From assembly GCF_028368935.1 (NCBI RefSeq), contig NZ_JAQNDK010000001.1, positions 2,046,001 to 2,110,000 on the forward strand: a stretch of DNA of 64,000 nucleotides, in the 5' to 3' direction. The stretch's first letter is position 1. The number at the start of each line of letters is the position of its first letter. The notes under the pieces were generated by a model. The model was given only the letters and a program-made list of their open reading frames with translations, was not told the origin of the DNA and did not search any database. This DNA comes from Sorangium aterium (GTDB taxonomy: Bacteria; Myxococcota_A; Polyangia; Polyangiales; Polyangiaceae). This document shows positions 25,418 to 34,100 of this stretch, piece after piece. The position numbers were made by a program, and so were the translations under genes.

Positions 25418-27262
25418 ATGGCACAGTTTCAGCGTACAGCGCTCGCTCTCATCATCCCCGCCTCGTTGTCGATCGCGTGCTCCTCGTCGAGCGACGCGCC
25501 GCCGCACGAGCCGCTCCAGCTGGGCGAGGCGCCGGCGGCGATCTGCGGCGGCGGCGCGACCCGCGAGGGAGACGGCTCCGGGCGCGACCCGGTGGCGGGC
25601 GTGGGCGCGGGCACGGGCACGGGCGCGAGTGCAGGCTCGAGCGGCGGCTTCACGGACCCCAACGGCGAGCCGCCGGTGGGTGAAGGAAGCGCCACGGGCA
25701 GCGGGGGTTCCGGAGGCAGCAGCGGCGGCTCCGGAGGCGGGTGCGCCGAAGGCGGGGCCGGCGGCGGCGGCGACGGGGCCGGCGGGTGCGGCGACGAGGC
25801 AGGCAGCGGCGGCTCGGCCGGCGGCGGCTCGGGCGGCAGCGGCGGCTCGGGCGCCGCGGCGACCGGCGGCGGCACAACGGCGGGCAGCGGGGCCGGCAGC
25901 TCACGGGACGCCGGGCCCCGGCTCACGCCGCAGGCCAGCGGCGGCTCGTGCGCGGGGGTCAACCTCTCCACGCCGCTCACGCTTTACCTTTCGTCCGACG
26001 ACTCGAACTCGATGGCATCTCCGGTCATCGTCCGCCGCCAGATCGAGCGCGGCGCGCCGCAGGTCGACCCTTATGTCGTCCGCACGCACGAGTTCCTCAA
26101 TTACTACCGGTACTCGTTCGCCCCGGCCGATCCGGGAGAGCTCTCGATCGTATCGCAGCTCGGCTCCTGCGTGCTCACGGGCGATCTGGCGCTCCAGATC
26201 GCGGTGCAGTCGAGCCGGGCGCCCGCCGCGCGAGAGCCCATGACGATCACGCTCGTGCTCGACACCTCGGGATCGATGTCGGGAGAGCCGATCGAGCTCG
26301 AGAGGGCGGCCGTCCGGGCCATCGCGTCGACGCTCGTCGAGGGCGACGTCGTGAACGCCGTCACGTGGAATACGGGGCAGAGCCCCGTGCTCGAAGGCCA
26401 CGTCGCCTCGGGCCCCGACGACCCCGTCCTGCTCGGCGTCGCGAGCGCGATCGTGGCCGACGGAGGCACCGATCTGAACAGCGGCCTCGCCGCGGGCTAC
26501 GCGCTCGCCAACGCGCACAGGACCGCGGGCGGCGTCAACCGCGTCGTGCTGATCAGCGATGGACAGGCCAACGCCGGCGTGACTGAGGAAGCGATCATCG
26601 GGGCGAACGCCGAGGACGCGGACGGAGAAGGCATCTACCTCGTCGGCGTCGGCGTCGGCGACGGCGTGAACGACACCCTCATGGACGTGGTCACCGACGC
26701 CGGCCGCGGCGCGTATGTCTATCTCGACAGCGCCGACGAGGCGAGGCGCGTCTTCGTCGACCGGTTCGCCGAGACGCTCCTCGTCGCCGCGCGCGACGTG
26801 AGGATCGAGCTGACGCTGCCGCCGTACTTCGGCATCCAGAAGTTCTACGGAGAGGAGTACTCGCCCGATCCGGCCAAGGTGCGCACGCAGCACCTCGCCC
26901 CGAACGACTCGATGATGCTGTATCAGATCCTCCGCCCGTGCGACCCGTCGCTGCCGAGCGCGAACGACCCTTACCGGGTCCGCGTCACCTGGCGCGACGC
27001 GGCGACCGGCGAGGCCAGGGAGGCCGTGCAGCAAACCACGCTCGGAGGGCTCGGGATCGACGACGGCAACCTCACGAAGGCCGCGGCGATCATCGCGTAT
27101 GCCGAGGCGCTCAAGCAGCTCGTCGAGCTCGACGCCGGAGGGCGCGCGAGCGCGCTCTCGGCCGCCCGGGAGACGGTACTCGCCGCGAACACGACAGGCG
27201 CGGACGCCGATCTCCTCGAGATCGCGGCGACCCTCCAGAAGATGATCGACAACCAGCCATAG
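25418..27262 (+). CDS. VWA-domain lipoprotein (YfbK-like, vWF_A/DUF3520)
   Basis: This is a 614-residue lipoprotein (Cys21 in SLSIACSSS). A ~150-residue Gly/Ser/Ala linker follows, then the N-terminal VWA-associated segment (PQVDPYVVRTHEFLNYYRYS). The VWA domain starts at ~275 with a perfect MIDAS, TLVLDTSGSMSGEP (Asp282), and the downstream Thr and Asp (GGTDLNSGLAAGY, VLISDGQANAG). The DUF3520 domain ends the protein (FGIQKFYGEEYSPDPAKVRT ...). E. coli YfbK has the same order. It probably binds a ligand through a metal at the cell surface or periplasm. A sigma54-like promoter precedes the gene; the ATG at 25418 follows GTGGAGGTGTTC. Confidence 0.9.
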   Translation: MAQFQRTALALIIPASLSIACSSSSDAPPHEPLQLGEAPAAICGGGATREGDGSGRDPVAGVGAGTGTGASAGSSGGFTDPNGEPPVGEGSATGSGGSGGSSGGSGGGCAEGGAGGGGDGAGGCGDEAGSGGSAGGGSGGSGGSGAAATGGGTTAGSGAGSSRDAGPRLTPQASGGSCAGVNLSTPLTLYLSSDDSNSMASPVIVRRQIERGAPQVDPYVVRTHEFLNYYRYSFAPADPGELSIVSQLGSCVLTGDLALQIAVQSSRAPAAREPMTITLVLDTSGSMSGEPIELERAAVRAIASTLVEGDVVNAVTWNTGQSPVLEGHVASGPDDPVLLGVASAIVADGGTDLNSGLAAGYALANAHRTAGGVNRVVLISDGQANAGVTEEAIIGANAEDADGEGIYLVGVGVGDGVNDTLMDVVTDAGRGAYVYLDSADEARRVFVDRFAETLLVAARDVRIELTLPPYFGIQKFYGEEYSPDPAKVRTQHLAPNDSMMLYQILRPCDPSLPSANDPYRVRVTWRDAATGEAREAVQQTTLGGLGIDDGNLTKAAAIIAYAEALKQLVELDAGGRASALSAARETVLAANTTGADADLLEIAATLQKMIDNQP

Positions 27263-27296
27263 AGCGGTTTTCAGCTGAGCCTAGTACGAGCGTCGC

Positions 27297-27423
27297 AGAG
27301 CGGCGGTCACCCGCACAGGAGACGGGTCCAGATCGGCGTTTTCGGCGCGGAAGCGCACTCCAGTGCGCTGAGCACCGAAAACGTCGAGATGGGCCCGTAT
27401 CCGAAGCGGGTGACCGCCGCTCT
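27297..27423. repeat. 127-bp near-perfect palindrome (bidirectional terminator or mobile palindromic element)
   Basis: The two 63-64-nt halves are near-complementary. The outer arms AGAGCGGCGGTCACCCGC and its exact complement (18 bp) are perfect. Inside are CGTTTTCGG / CCGAAAACG and, at the tip, GCGCACT / AGTGCGC. It lies between the convergent VWA and LysR genes and its right end supplies the LysR stop codon. It can form one long hairpin on either strand. Confidence 0.85.
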
Positions 27424-28360
27424 AGCACGCGAGCCGCTTCACCCAGGCAAGGACGAAGTCGCGGAACACCACCACGTTCCGCGGCACGTGCCGCGCGCTC
27501 GGATAGACGAGGTACACCGTCCCGGCGCGCTGCGACCACTCCGGCAGCACGTGGACGAGGCGCCCGCTCGCCAGCTCGGGCGCGGCGAGGACGCGCGGGA
27601 GCGGCCCGATACCGCCCCCCGCCCGGAGCAGCGAGCGGATGAGCTGGAAGTCGTCGGTCGCGATGCGCCCGGTCGCCATCGCGTCGCGCACCGCGCGGGC
27701 GCCGTCGACGGGCTGCTGGCCGCGCCGGGCATCGGGGAGGAACACCACCCGCTCGTGGTCGGCGAGCTCCTCCAGCGCGCGGGGCATGCCGCGGCGCGCG
27801 AGGTACGAAGGAGCAGCGAAGAGCTGCACGTAGGAGTCGAGCAGCTTGCGCACGACGAGCGAGGAGTCCGGGAGCTCGCGCATCGCCCGGATCGCCACGT
27901 CGAAGCTCTCGCGCAGGAGGTCCACCCGGCGCGTGGACATGTCGACCTCCACCGACAGCAGCGGGTAACGTGCGCCGAACTCGACGAGCATCTCGCCGAG
28001 GAAAGACTCCCCACCATCCGGGGGAGCGCTCAGCCGTATCGTGCCCTGAGGCTGCCCTTGATAGGCGTCCAGCGCCTGCGCCGCGTCGCGGAGACCGGCG
28101 ATGTGGGGCGCCACGTCGCCGAAGAAGCGACGGCCCGCGTCGGTCAGCGCCACGGCGCGCGGCGACCGCTGGAGGAGACGCACCTTGAGGCCGTCCTCGA
28201 GCCGCGTCACCGCGCGGCTCACCGTCGATTTCGGGACCCCGAGCTGCTCCGCCGCGGCGGTGAACGAGCCGAGCTCCGCCACCCTGGCGAACGCGGCGAT
28301 CTCATCGAGCTGGGGCGCCCGGGCAGGGCGCGCTCGGGCTGCCGCGCGGGGGCTGGGCAT
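27422..28360 (-). CDS. LysR family transcriptional regulator
   Basis: This 312-residue regulator has an N-terminal winged helix (LDEIAAFARVAELGSFTAAA then LGVPKSTVSRAVTRLEDGL) after a short basic tail. The C-terminal LysR substrate-binding fold has GTIRLSAPPDGGESFLGEML and later segments. It is divergent from a DoxX-type membrane protein, and a perfect inverted repeat in the spacer is the likely binding site, so it probably controls that gene. Its stop codon lies inside the 127-bp palindrome. The ligand is unknown. Confidence 0.92.
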   Translation of the reverse strand: MPSPRAAARARPARAPQLDEIAAFARVAELGSFTAAAEQLGVPKSTVSRAVTRLEDGLKVRLLQRSPRAVALTDAGRRFFGDVAPHIAGLRDAAQALDAYQGQPQGTIRLSAPPDGGESFLGEMLVEFGARYPLLSVEVDMSTRRVDLLRESFDVAIRAMRELPDSSLVVRKLLDSYVQLFAAPSYLARRGMPRALEELADHERVVFLPDARRGQQPVDGARAVRDAMATGRIATDDFQLIRSLLRAGGGIGPLPRVLAAPELASGRLVHVLPEWSQRAGTVYLVYPSARHVPRNVVVFRDFVLAWVKRLAC

Positions 28361-28409
28361 GATAGGACCTCACGAGGGGCGGGCGGCGTCGGACGAGGGC
28401 TCACGCCAG

Positions 28410-28425
28410 GTTGCGCCAGCGCAAC
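28410..28425. promoter_or_regulatory. Probable LysR operator
   Basis: GTTGCGCCAGCGCAAC, a perfect 6-bp inverted repeat with a 4-nt centre, lies in the 171-bp divergent spacer, 50 bp from the LysR start. LysR boxes are typically interrupted dyads of this size. A related half-site (GTTGCACG) occurs ~20 bp further on. Confidence 0.55.
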
Positions 28426-28531
28426 GTTGAGTTGAGCCGTTGCACGATAGCACCGGGCGTCGCGAGGGCGCATCAGGAAAGGCATGGGCGCTCCGCTCGG
28501 GAGAGCCCGCCACACCTCAGCGAGGCTCATC

Positions 28532-28975
28532 ATGAACAACGTCAAGCGTTTCGCCCCCGCCGCTGCCCGCATCCTGCTAGGGCTCGTGTTCTTCGTGTTC
28601 GGGCTCAACGGCTTCTTGCATTTCCTGCCGCAGCCCCCGGCTCCGGAGGCCGCGGCCAGCTTCGGGGGCGCGCTCGCGGCGACCGGGTACATGTTCCCGC
28701 TCATCAAGGGGACCGAGGTCGTCGCAGGCGCGCTGTTGCTCTCGAACCGCTACGTCCCCCTCGCGCTCGCGCTCCTCGCGCCCATCGTCGTGAACATCGT
28801 CGCCTTCCACACGTTCCTCGCGCCGGGGAACCCGCTCGCGTGGTTCATCCTCGCCATCGAGCTCTACCTCGCCTTCGCGTACCGCGCCGCGTTCCGCCCG
28901 ATGCTCGCGGCGCGCGTCGACGCGAGCGTCGGCGCGGAGCAGAGCAAGCTCCGGCCGGTCGAGAGCGCGGCTTGA
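28532..28975 (+). CDS. DoxX-family membrane protein
   Basis: This 147-residue inner-membrane protein has four predicted helices (ILLGLVFFVFGLNGFLHFLP, YMFPLIKGTEVVAGALLLS, LALALLAPIVVNIVAFHTFL, LAWFILAIELYLAFAYRAAF), the DoxX/SURF4-like arrangement. The ATG at 28532 was chosen because the hydrophobic N-terminus follows directly; 48 nt of upstream open frame adds only Arg-rich residues. Family members are linked to quinone or thiol redox balance, but no catalytic role is proven. It is probably regulated by the divergent LysR protein. Confidence 0.85.
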   Translation: MNNVKRFAPAAARILLGLVFFVFGLNGFLHFLPQPPAPEAAASFGGALAATGYMFPLIKGTEVVAGALLLSNRYVPLALALLAPIVVNIVAFHTFLAPGNPLAWFILAIELYLAFAYRAAFRPMLAARVDASVGAEQSKLRPVESAA

Positions 28976-29009
28976 GCCGCCCGCCCGGCGCTCCCCCGAT
29001 CGGCCCCCG

Positions 29010-31454
29010 TCACCGCCGCGGTGAGCCCTGGTAAAGGATGCGGCCGCCGGTCTTCGCCAGGGCGTACCGGAAGCCGCGCGCCAGGTCGACGTGCGTGACC
29101 ATCGCGCCGACGTCCAGGCCCTGGGCGACCATCATCTGCGCCGCTCCCGCGGTCACGCCGACGAGCACCGCCTCCGCGCCGAGCAGCGCCGCCGCCTGCG
29201 CCGCCCGGACGAGCTGGTTCGCCGCCGTGGCGTCGACCACCGCCATCCCCGTGACGTCGATCAGCACCACCTGCGCGTCGTGCTCGTGGATCTCCTTCAG
29301 CAGCGACGCGATGAAGCGGCTCGAGCGCTGGGCATCCATCGTGCCCACCACGGGCATGACAAGGATTCCATCGGCGATCGGCACCACGGGGCTCGACAGC
29401 TCATGGATCGTCCGGAGCATCGACTCCTGGAGCTCGTTGGCCCGCTCCAGCTCCGCGGTCCGCTCGGAGATCCGGCTGAACAGCCGGGCGTTCTCGATGG
29501 CCACGGCCGCGGTGCCGGCCACGCGCTCGAGGAACGGCACGTCGTCGCTCCCGCAGGCGTCCTCACGCTCGCTGCTCAGGACGAGGACGCCGACGACGCT
29601 GCCCCGCGCCCGCAGCGGCACGCCGACGAGCGTCCGCGCGCCGGCGTGCTCGCGGAGGAGGGAGGCGTCCTCTCGCCCGTCGTGCCCGGCCGGATCGATC
29701 ACGATCGGGCGGCCGGCATCGAGCACACGGCCGACCAGCGAGCGCGGCGAGAAGCGCACGCGCTCCTCGACGATGGGCTCGCTGCGCGCCGCCACGCCGA
29801 TCAACAGCACCTCGATCGGCCGGCCGGCCGCGTCGCAATCGATGCGCCGGCTCGCGACGCGGCGGGCCGCGTCGAGCGCGAGGTGATCGCTGAGCGTCGT
29901 GGACCACGGCGTGTGCTCGAGGGTGACGCAATCGACGCCCGTGTGGATGATGCGCGAGGCCGGCAGCTCCGCGAGGGTCGCCTCGACGCCCTGGGCGATC
30001 ATCCGGTGGACGATCTCGGCGGCGCGATACCCCATATCGTACTCGCGCTGCACGATCGTCGCGTGGATCGCGCCCCGGCGGAGCAGCGCGACCGTCGCGG
30101 AGAAGAGATCGAACGCGACGATCTTGAGCTCTCCGCCCCTGCCGAGCTCCCTCGCGGCGCGGCCCCAGGCCGGCCCGCCGCCGCCCGCCACCCCGAAGGC
30201 GCCGGCGATGTCCGGCCGCTGCTGGAGGGCCGCCCGCGCGAGCACCGTCCCGAGCTCCTGGTCGTGGTCGTTGTCCTGGTGGGGGGGCAGCACGGTGAAC
30301 TCCGCCCCTTCCATCGCCGCGCAAAACCCCTCGATGCGCTCGCGCGTGTTGATCGCGTCCTTCGTGGGCCGCTGCGGCGCCACGACCCCGCCGCTCGGCA
30401 GCAGCCGGCGCATCACCTCGCCCGCCAGCCTGCCCGCCGCCACGTTGTCCGTGCCGATATAAAGCGGTGCCCGGCTGCCCGGCACCGGCGGCGTGTCGAC
30501 GACGACCACCGGGATCCCCGCCTCCGCCGCCCGCCGGAACCCCTCCTCGGCCTCCTCGGGGGCGCCCGGAGCGATGATGATGCCGTCCACGCCCCGGCGG
30601 ATCCCGTCCTCGAGGATCTCGCTCTGGCCTCCCGGGCCGCTGGCGGGGCCGACGCGGAAATCCACGGAGATGCCCAGGCAGCGCGCGGAGTCGACCGCGC
30701 CGTCGCGCATGTTGTGGAAGTACGTCATGGGGGCCGAACGGCGGGCCCGGAACACGCGGGCTTCCTGCTCGCCCAGAGCGGCCGCGGCGCCCTCTCCGCC
30801 GCCGGCGTCCTCGACCAGCCACAGATCCACAGAGGTCCATTGCTGGTCGATCTGCACGCTCTTGATGCCGTGAGCGAGGGTGTCCAGGAGGTGGCGCGGC
30901 TCCACCGTGGTGCCCACCGCGTTCAGCACCTGCTCGAGAAGGCGAATCTCCTGTGCCAGTCTCGCCTTCTCGTCATAGAGCCTGTGCCGCTCCAGCGCGG
31001 CCCCGGCGGCGTCCAGGAACACCTCCAGCATCGCGCGGCGCTCGCCCTGCGGAGGCTCGAGGGTCGCCTGCTCCAGGGCGAGGTAGCCTGCCGGCGCTCC
31101 CCGGACGACGACGGGCGCGACCAGCACCCCCGCGTCGGCGGGCACGGCCCCCTCCGCCGCGATCGCGAGGGGAAGGTGCGCTTCATACCACGCATGTGCG
31201 CCGACGACGCACATCCCGCCCGCCGCCTCTGGCGCCGCGCGCGGGGCGCGCAGACCGCTCTCGCTGGCGAGGCACGCTTCGGTCGAGAGGATCACCCCCT
31301 GCCGAGCGAGCGCGTCGAACCCCTCGAGCGCCCTGTAGACGAGGCGGTGCCCTTCGCAGAGGAGCAGGCTGCCGCGCGGCGCCCGCGGCGCGATCGCCAT
31401 GGCCCGTCGCACGATCTGCTGCAATGTCGCGAAGAGATCCACTCCATGGCGCAT
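29010..31454 (-). CDS. GAF / periplasmic-binding-protein / GAF / STAS signalling protein
   Basis: This 814-residue soluble protein has no signal peptide or membrane span. A GAF-like domain occupies ~1-165, followed by a short coiled coil (~165-190). A sugar-binding-protein-type (LacI/RbsB-like) sensor fills ~225-520, with GVDGIIIAPGAPEEAEEGFR, GIPVVVVDTPPVP, IGTDNVAAGRLAGEVMRRL and DIAGAFGVAGGG. A second GAF (~540-690; TLVGVPLRARGSVVGVLVLS) and an RsbR-type STAS domain (~705-800; ILVMPVVGTMDAQRSSRFI, VVLIDVTGMAVVDATAANQL) complete it. Putting an RbsB-like fold in the cytoplasm next to STAS suggests small-molecule sensing feeding a stressosome-like or anti-sigma circuit. Both residues equivalent to the RsbR phospho-Thr are Ala. 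Confidence 0.85.
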   Translation of the reverse strand: MRHGVDLFATLQQIVRRAMAIAPRAPRGSLLLCEGHRLVYRALEGFDALARQGVILSTEACLASESGLRAPRAAPEAAGGMCVVGAHAWYEAHLPLAIAAEGAVPADAGVLVAPVVVRGAPAGYLALEQATLEPPQGERRAMLEVFLDAAGAALERHRLYDEKARLAQEIRLLEQVLNAVGTTVEPRHLLDTLAHGIKSVQIDQQWTSVDLWLVEDAGGGEGAAAALGEQEARVFRARRSAPMTYFHNMRDGAVDSARCLGISVDFRVGPASGPGGQSEILEDGIRRGVDGIIIAPGAPEEAEEGFRRAAEAGIPVVVVDTPPVPGSRAPLYIGTDNVAAGRLAGEVMRRLLPSGGVVAPQRPTKDAINTRERIEGFCAAMEGAEFTVLPPHQDNDHDQELGTVLARAALQQRPDIAGAFGVAGGGGPAWGRAARELGRGGELKIVAFDLFSATVALLRRGAIHATIVQREYDMGYRAAEIVHRMIAQGVEATLAELPASRIIHTGVDCVTLEHTPWSTTLSDHLALDAARRVASRRIDCDAAGRPIEVLLIGVAARSEPIVEERVRFSPRSLVGRVLDAGRPIVIDPAGHDGREDASLLREHAGARTLVGVPLRARGSVVGVLVLSSEREDACGSDDVPFLERVAGTAAVAIENARLFSRISERTAELERANELQESMLRTIHELSSPVVPIADGILVMPVVGTMDAQRSSRFIASLLKEIHEHDAQVVLIDVTGMAVVDATAANQLVRAAQAAALLGAEAVLVGVTAGAAQMMVAQGLDVGAMVTHVDLARGFRYALAKTGGRILYQGSPRR

Positions 31455-31650
31455 ACGGGTCCCGCTCGATCCGCCGTCACGACGCGCGACGCGGCGGTCC
31501 AGAAAGCGCGATCGACCACAGTTCTGTCAAGGTCGATTTGCCCCTCTCCCCAGGCGTGCGGGCCGGCTCGCGGCCCGCCGTCGGCGGCCGGGGGCGTCGC
31601 GGCGCGCGCCGCGTCGTTGTGGAGGTGGCGAGTCGCCCGCGCGGCGCGCG

Positions 31651-33219
31651 CTACTCGCAGGGCAGGACGCGCAGAACGCGGATCGAGGTGTTCGTGCTGC
31701 CGGGCGCGGCGAAGGCCACGCTCCCGTCGGGGAACGCGACGAAGTCCTGGTAGCGATTGCCGAGCACGTCGACCTCCAGCGGCTCGCCCTCGGCCTCGCC
31801 GGTGGCGCGATCGCGCGTCTGCAGGTACAGCGCGCGCGCCGCGTCGTTGCGGGCGATATCGCCGGCCTTCGTCGTCGTCTCCCAGGCCGCGAGCATGCGG
31901 GAGCGGCCATAGGCGGCCAGGTGCGGAGCGCGGTGGTTCATGCCCGCCTCGCTGGCGATCGTGATGTCTTTGTCCGCGGCGCCGTCGGTGAAGTGGAGCA
32001 GCCGGACGTCCGCGAGCCCGTTCGCGCCCGCCGGCTGGCCCGAGCGGATATTGCTCGTCGTGAGCCAGTAGCCGCCGCCGGCCGCCGTGACGAGGTTTCC
32101 AAGGTTCGAGTAGGCGAGATCGACCGGATAGATGGTCTTGTAATTCGGCGCGAACGCGATGCGGTTGTCGTTGTCGGTCTTGCACACCGTCACGAACTTC
32201 CGGGCGCTGTCGTCCCAGAGGATGCGCTCGTAACCGCTGTGGCTGCAGCCCCAGTCGAAGCCGTCCCGCTGCAGCTCCCCGCTCGCGTCGACGACCTTCA
32301 TGCGATCGCCCTGATGGATGTTGATGCACCCGCCTTGCGAGACGCTGATCGCGGCGCCGAAATAGCCCGCATAGCGCGAGCCGTCGAAGGCGATGCGGCC
32401 GTGGTGCGCGTACCACCAGATCATGTACACATCGGGCCCGGCGGGTCCGGTCGAGTAGGGCGGCAGCGCGGCGCTCGAGCTCGTGAGCTTCGTCGCCCAG
32501 GTCGCGCGCTCGCCGTCGAAGCGGACCATGTACATGTCGTGACAGGCGATCGGGGGGGACGGCGGCGTACCGCACAGGTTCGAGGGCGTTCCGCAATTCA
32601 GTGTCCCGCCGCCTTCTGCGTCGCGGGTCAGCAGCAGCACGCCGCCGCTGTCGTCAGCGTAGAGGTCGGCGAAGTCGTTCGCCGGCAACCCGAACGGGCG
32701 CCCCGCGGCCTTGTCATCGGCGTCGAGCTGGACGACGTGGACCTGCCCGTCGTCGCTCATCCATGCAAGGCGCGACCCGCCGGACGGTATCGGCGAGATG
32801 ACGAGCGGCTTCAGCGCGGCCTCGTCTTCGTTGTTGATCACGCGGCCCCCGACGTCGACCTCGGTGATGCGGACGTGGTCCCGGGTGACGCCGCACGCGC
32901 CAGGTCCCGGATCCCCGCCCGCGCCTCCGCCGCTCGCGCTCGACGCCTCTCCCCCGCTGGCGCTCGACGCTCCACCCCCGCTGGCGCTCGACGCTCCACC
33001 GCCGCTCGCGCTCGACGCCCCTCCCCCGCTCGCGCTCGACGCTCCACCGCCGCTGGCGCTCGACGCTCCACCGCCGCTCGCGCTCGACGCCCCTCCCCCG
33101 CTCCCGCTCGATGCGCCTCCACCGCTGCTCGACACCTCACCGCCGGACTCGCCAACGCAGCCCGGGGGCAAGGTGACAAGAACCAAAGACCAGATGACTC
33201 GCATGCATCGTCTCGACAT
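31651..33219 (-). CDS. Secreted lipoprotein with Gly-Ser repeat linker and propeller-like domain
   Basis: This 522-residue protein has a lipobox (VTLPPGC, Cys21), then eight 8-residue GGGASSAS-type repeats (residues 33-96), then a ~400-residue Cys-containing domain. In that domain repeats such as SRLAWMSDDGQVHVVQLDAD and RFDGERATWATKL suggest a beta-propeller fold. I cannot name a family; such proteins are common surface proteins in Polyangiales. The start could be five codons later (MRVIWSLV). It lies upstream of, and in the same direction as, the GAF-PBP-STAS gene (196-nt gap). Confidence 0.75.
   Translation of the reverse strand: MSRRCMRVIWSLVLVTLPPGCVGESGGEVSSSGGGASSGSGGGASSASGGGASSASGGGASSASGGGASSASGGGASSASGGGASSASGGEASSASGGGAGGDPGPGACGVTRDHVRITEVDVGGRVINNEDEAALKPLVISPIPSGGSRLAWMSDDGQVHVVQLDADDKAAGRPFGLPANDFADLYADDSGGVLLLTRDAEGGGTLNCGTPSNLCGTPPSPPIACHDMYMVRFDGERATWATKLTSSSAALPPYSTGPAGPDVYMIWWYAHHGRIAFDGSRYAGYFGAAISVSQGGCINIHQGDRMKVVDASGELQRDGFDWGCSHSGYERILWDDSARKFVTVCKTDNDNRIAFAPNYKTIYPVDLAYSNLGNLVTAAGGGYWLTTSNIRSGQPAGANGLADVRLLHFTDGAADKDITIASEAGMNHRAPHLAAYGRSRMLAAWETTTKAGDIARNDAARALYLQTRDRATGEAEGEPLEVDVLGNRYQDFVAFPDGSVAFAAPGSTNTSIRVLRVLPCE
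32920..33123 (-). repeat. 24-nt coding minisatellite
   Basis: Eight tandem 24-nt units plus a partial ninth encode the GGGASSAS linker of the lipoprotein. Units are near-identical at the DNA level, so slippage is likely and linker length may vary between strains. Confidence 0.9.
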
Positions 33220-34100
33220 CTCGCCACGCTACAGCGCTGACCGGCCCCTCATGGGGCAGAATCTCTGCTCGGCGCGGAGGAGCGCTCCCGGGCTCTCCGG
33301 TGCCTGTGCGGAGATCTCGCCGGCCGGGAAACCAGGCCAGCACCCTGGACCAGAACAGCCATCGATGGCGGACATCCGCTCACCCACCGCCGCGCCATGA
33401 TTCCCAGGACAGTCTCAGGCGCCCCAGAGCAGCGACCGCCCCCTCGTGGCGCGGGTCCTGGCGAGCGTTGACACGCACACGCTGGCCTGGTAGGAGACGC
33501 AAGCGTCCGTCCGAGCGCGGCCGTCGGCAAGCGATGCCGGTGAGCTCTTGCCTCGCGAGGCCACCGATGTACAGCGCTTGGCCCCGCCCAGGCGCCGCCC
33601 ACGTCGAGTTCCGCCGCCAGTCGCTTTAATGCCATGTGGCTGTAAGAGACCACCACCGCGGACCGGCTCGCCCAACACGGCCGGCGTCGCAGAGGGCGGC
33701 AGCCTGAGCGCCTCGACGGATCCAGCGAGGGAAACGCAGGCAACCTCGGTAAGGTCTAGCGGCTCGTCCGCGCGGGGCAGGTTGACGCGGCACAGCTAGC
33801 CAGAGTCGACGGTGCGAGGCCCCGGCGCCGGAGGCCCGCCCTAGCCTCCGACCCGGCACCATGTTATTGCTAGCCCGCCGATTCCGCCACGCGCGCAATT
33901 GATGCGCGCCGGTGGTTCACCTGACTTGAGGAGCGCTGGAGCCACAACAACCGCAACATGCCTGGAAGCCCAACCTGGGCGTGGAGACGCCGCCTCCACC
34001 CTGGCCCGCAGACCAGAGCCCTGGGGCTTGCCGCGGACACCGTTGTCGAAAGCGCCCTCTGAACTAAGGCACACGCAAACCACGAGCTGGAGATCCGTTT
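33220..34100. other. 881-bp region without a recognisable gene
   Basis: Open frames on both strands are short, overlap one another and resemble no family. Several minus-strand fragments in different frames (33249-33898) could be a decayed gene or transposase, but no motif supports this. The xylA promoter should lie in the right part; AACTAAGGCACACGCAAACC just before xylA has no clear ribosome-binding site. Confidence 0.5.

Noticed and set aside
32920-33123. Possible CRISPR-like array
   Set aside because: Repeats are contiguous without spacers and encode an in-frame Gly/Ser linker.
33249-33898. Transposase remnant
   Set aside because: Fragments in several frames show no DDE, HTH or terminal inverted repeat that I can support.
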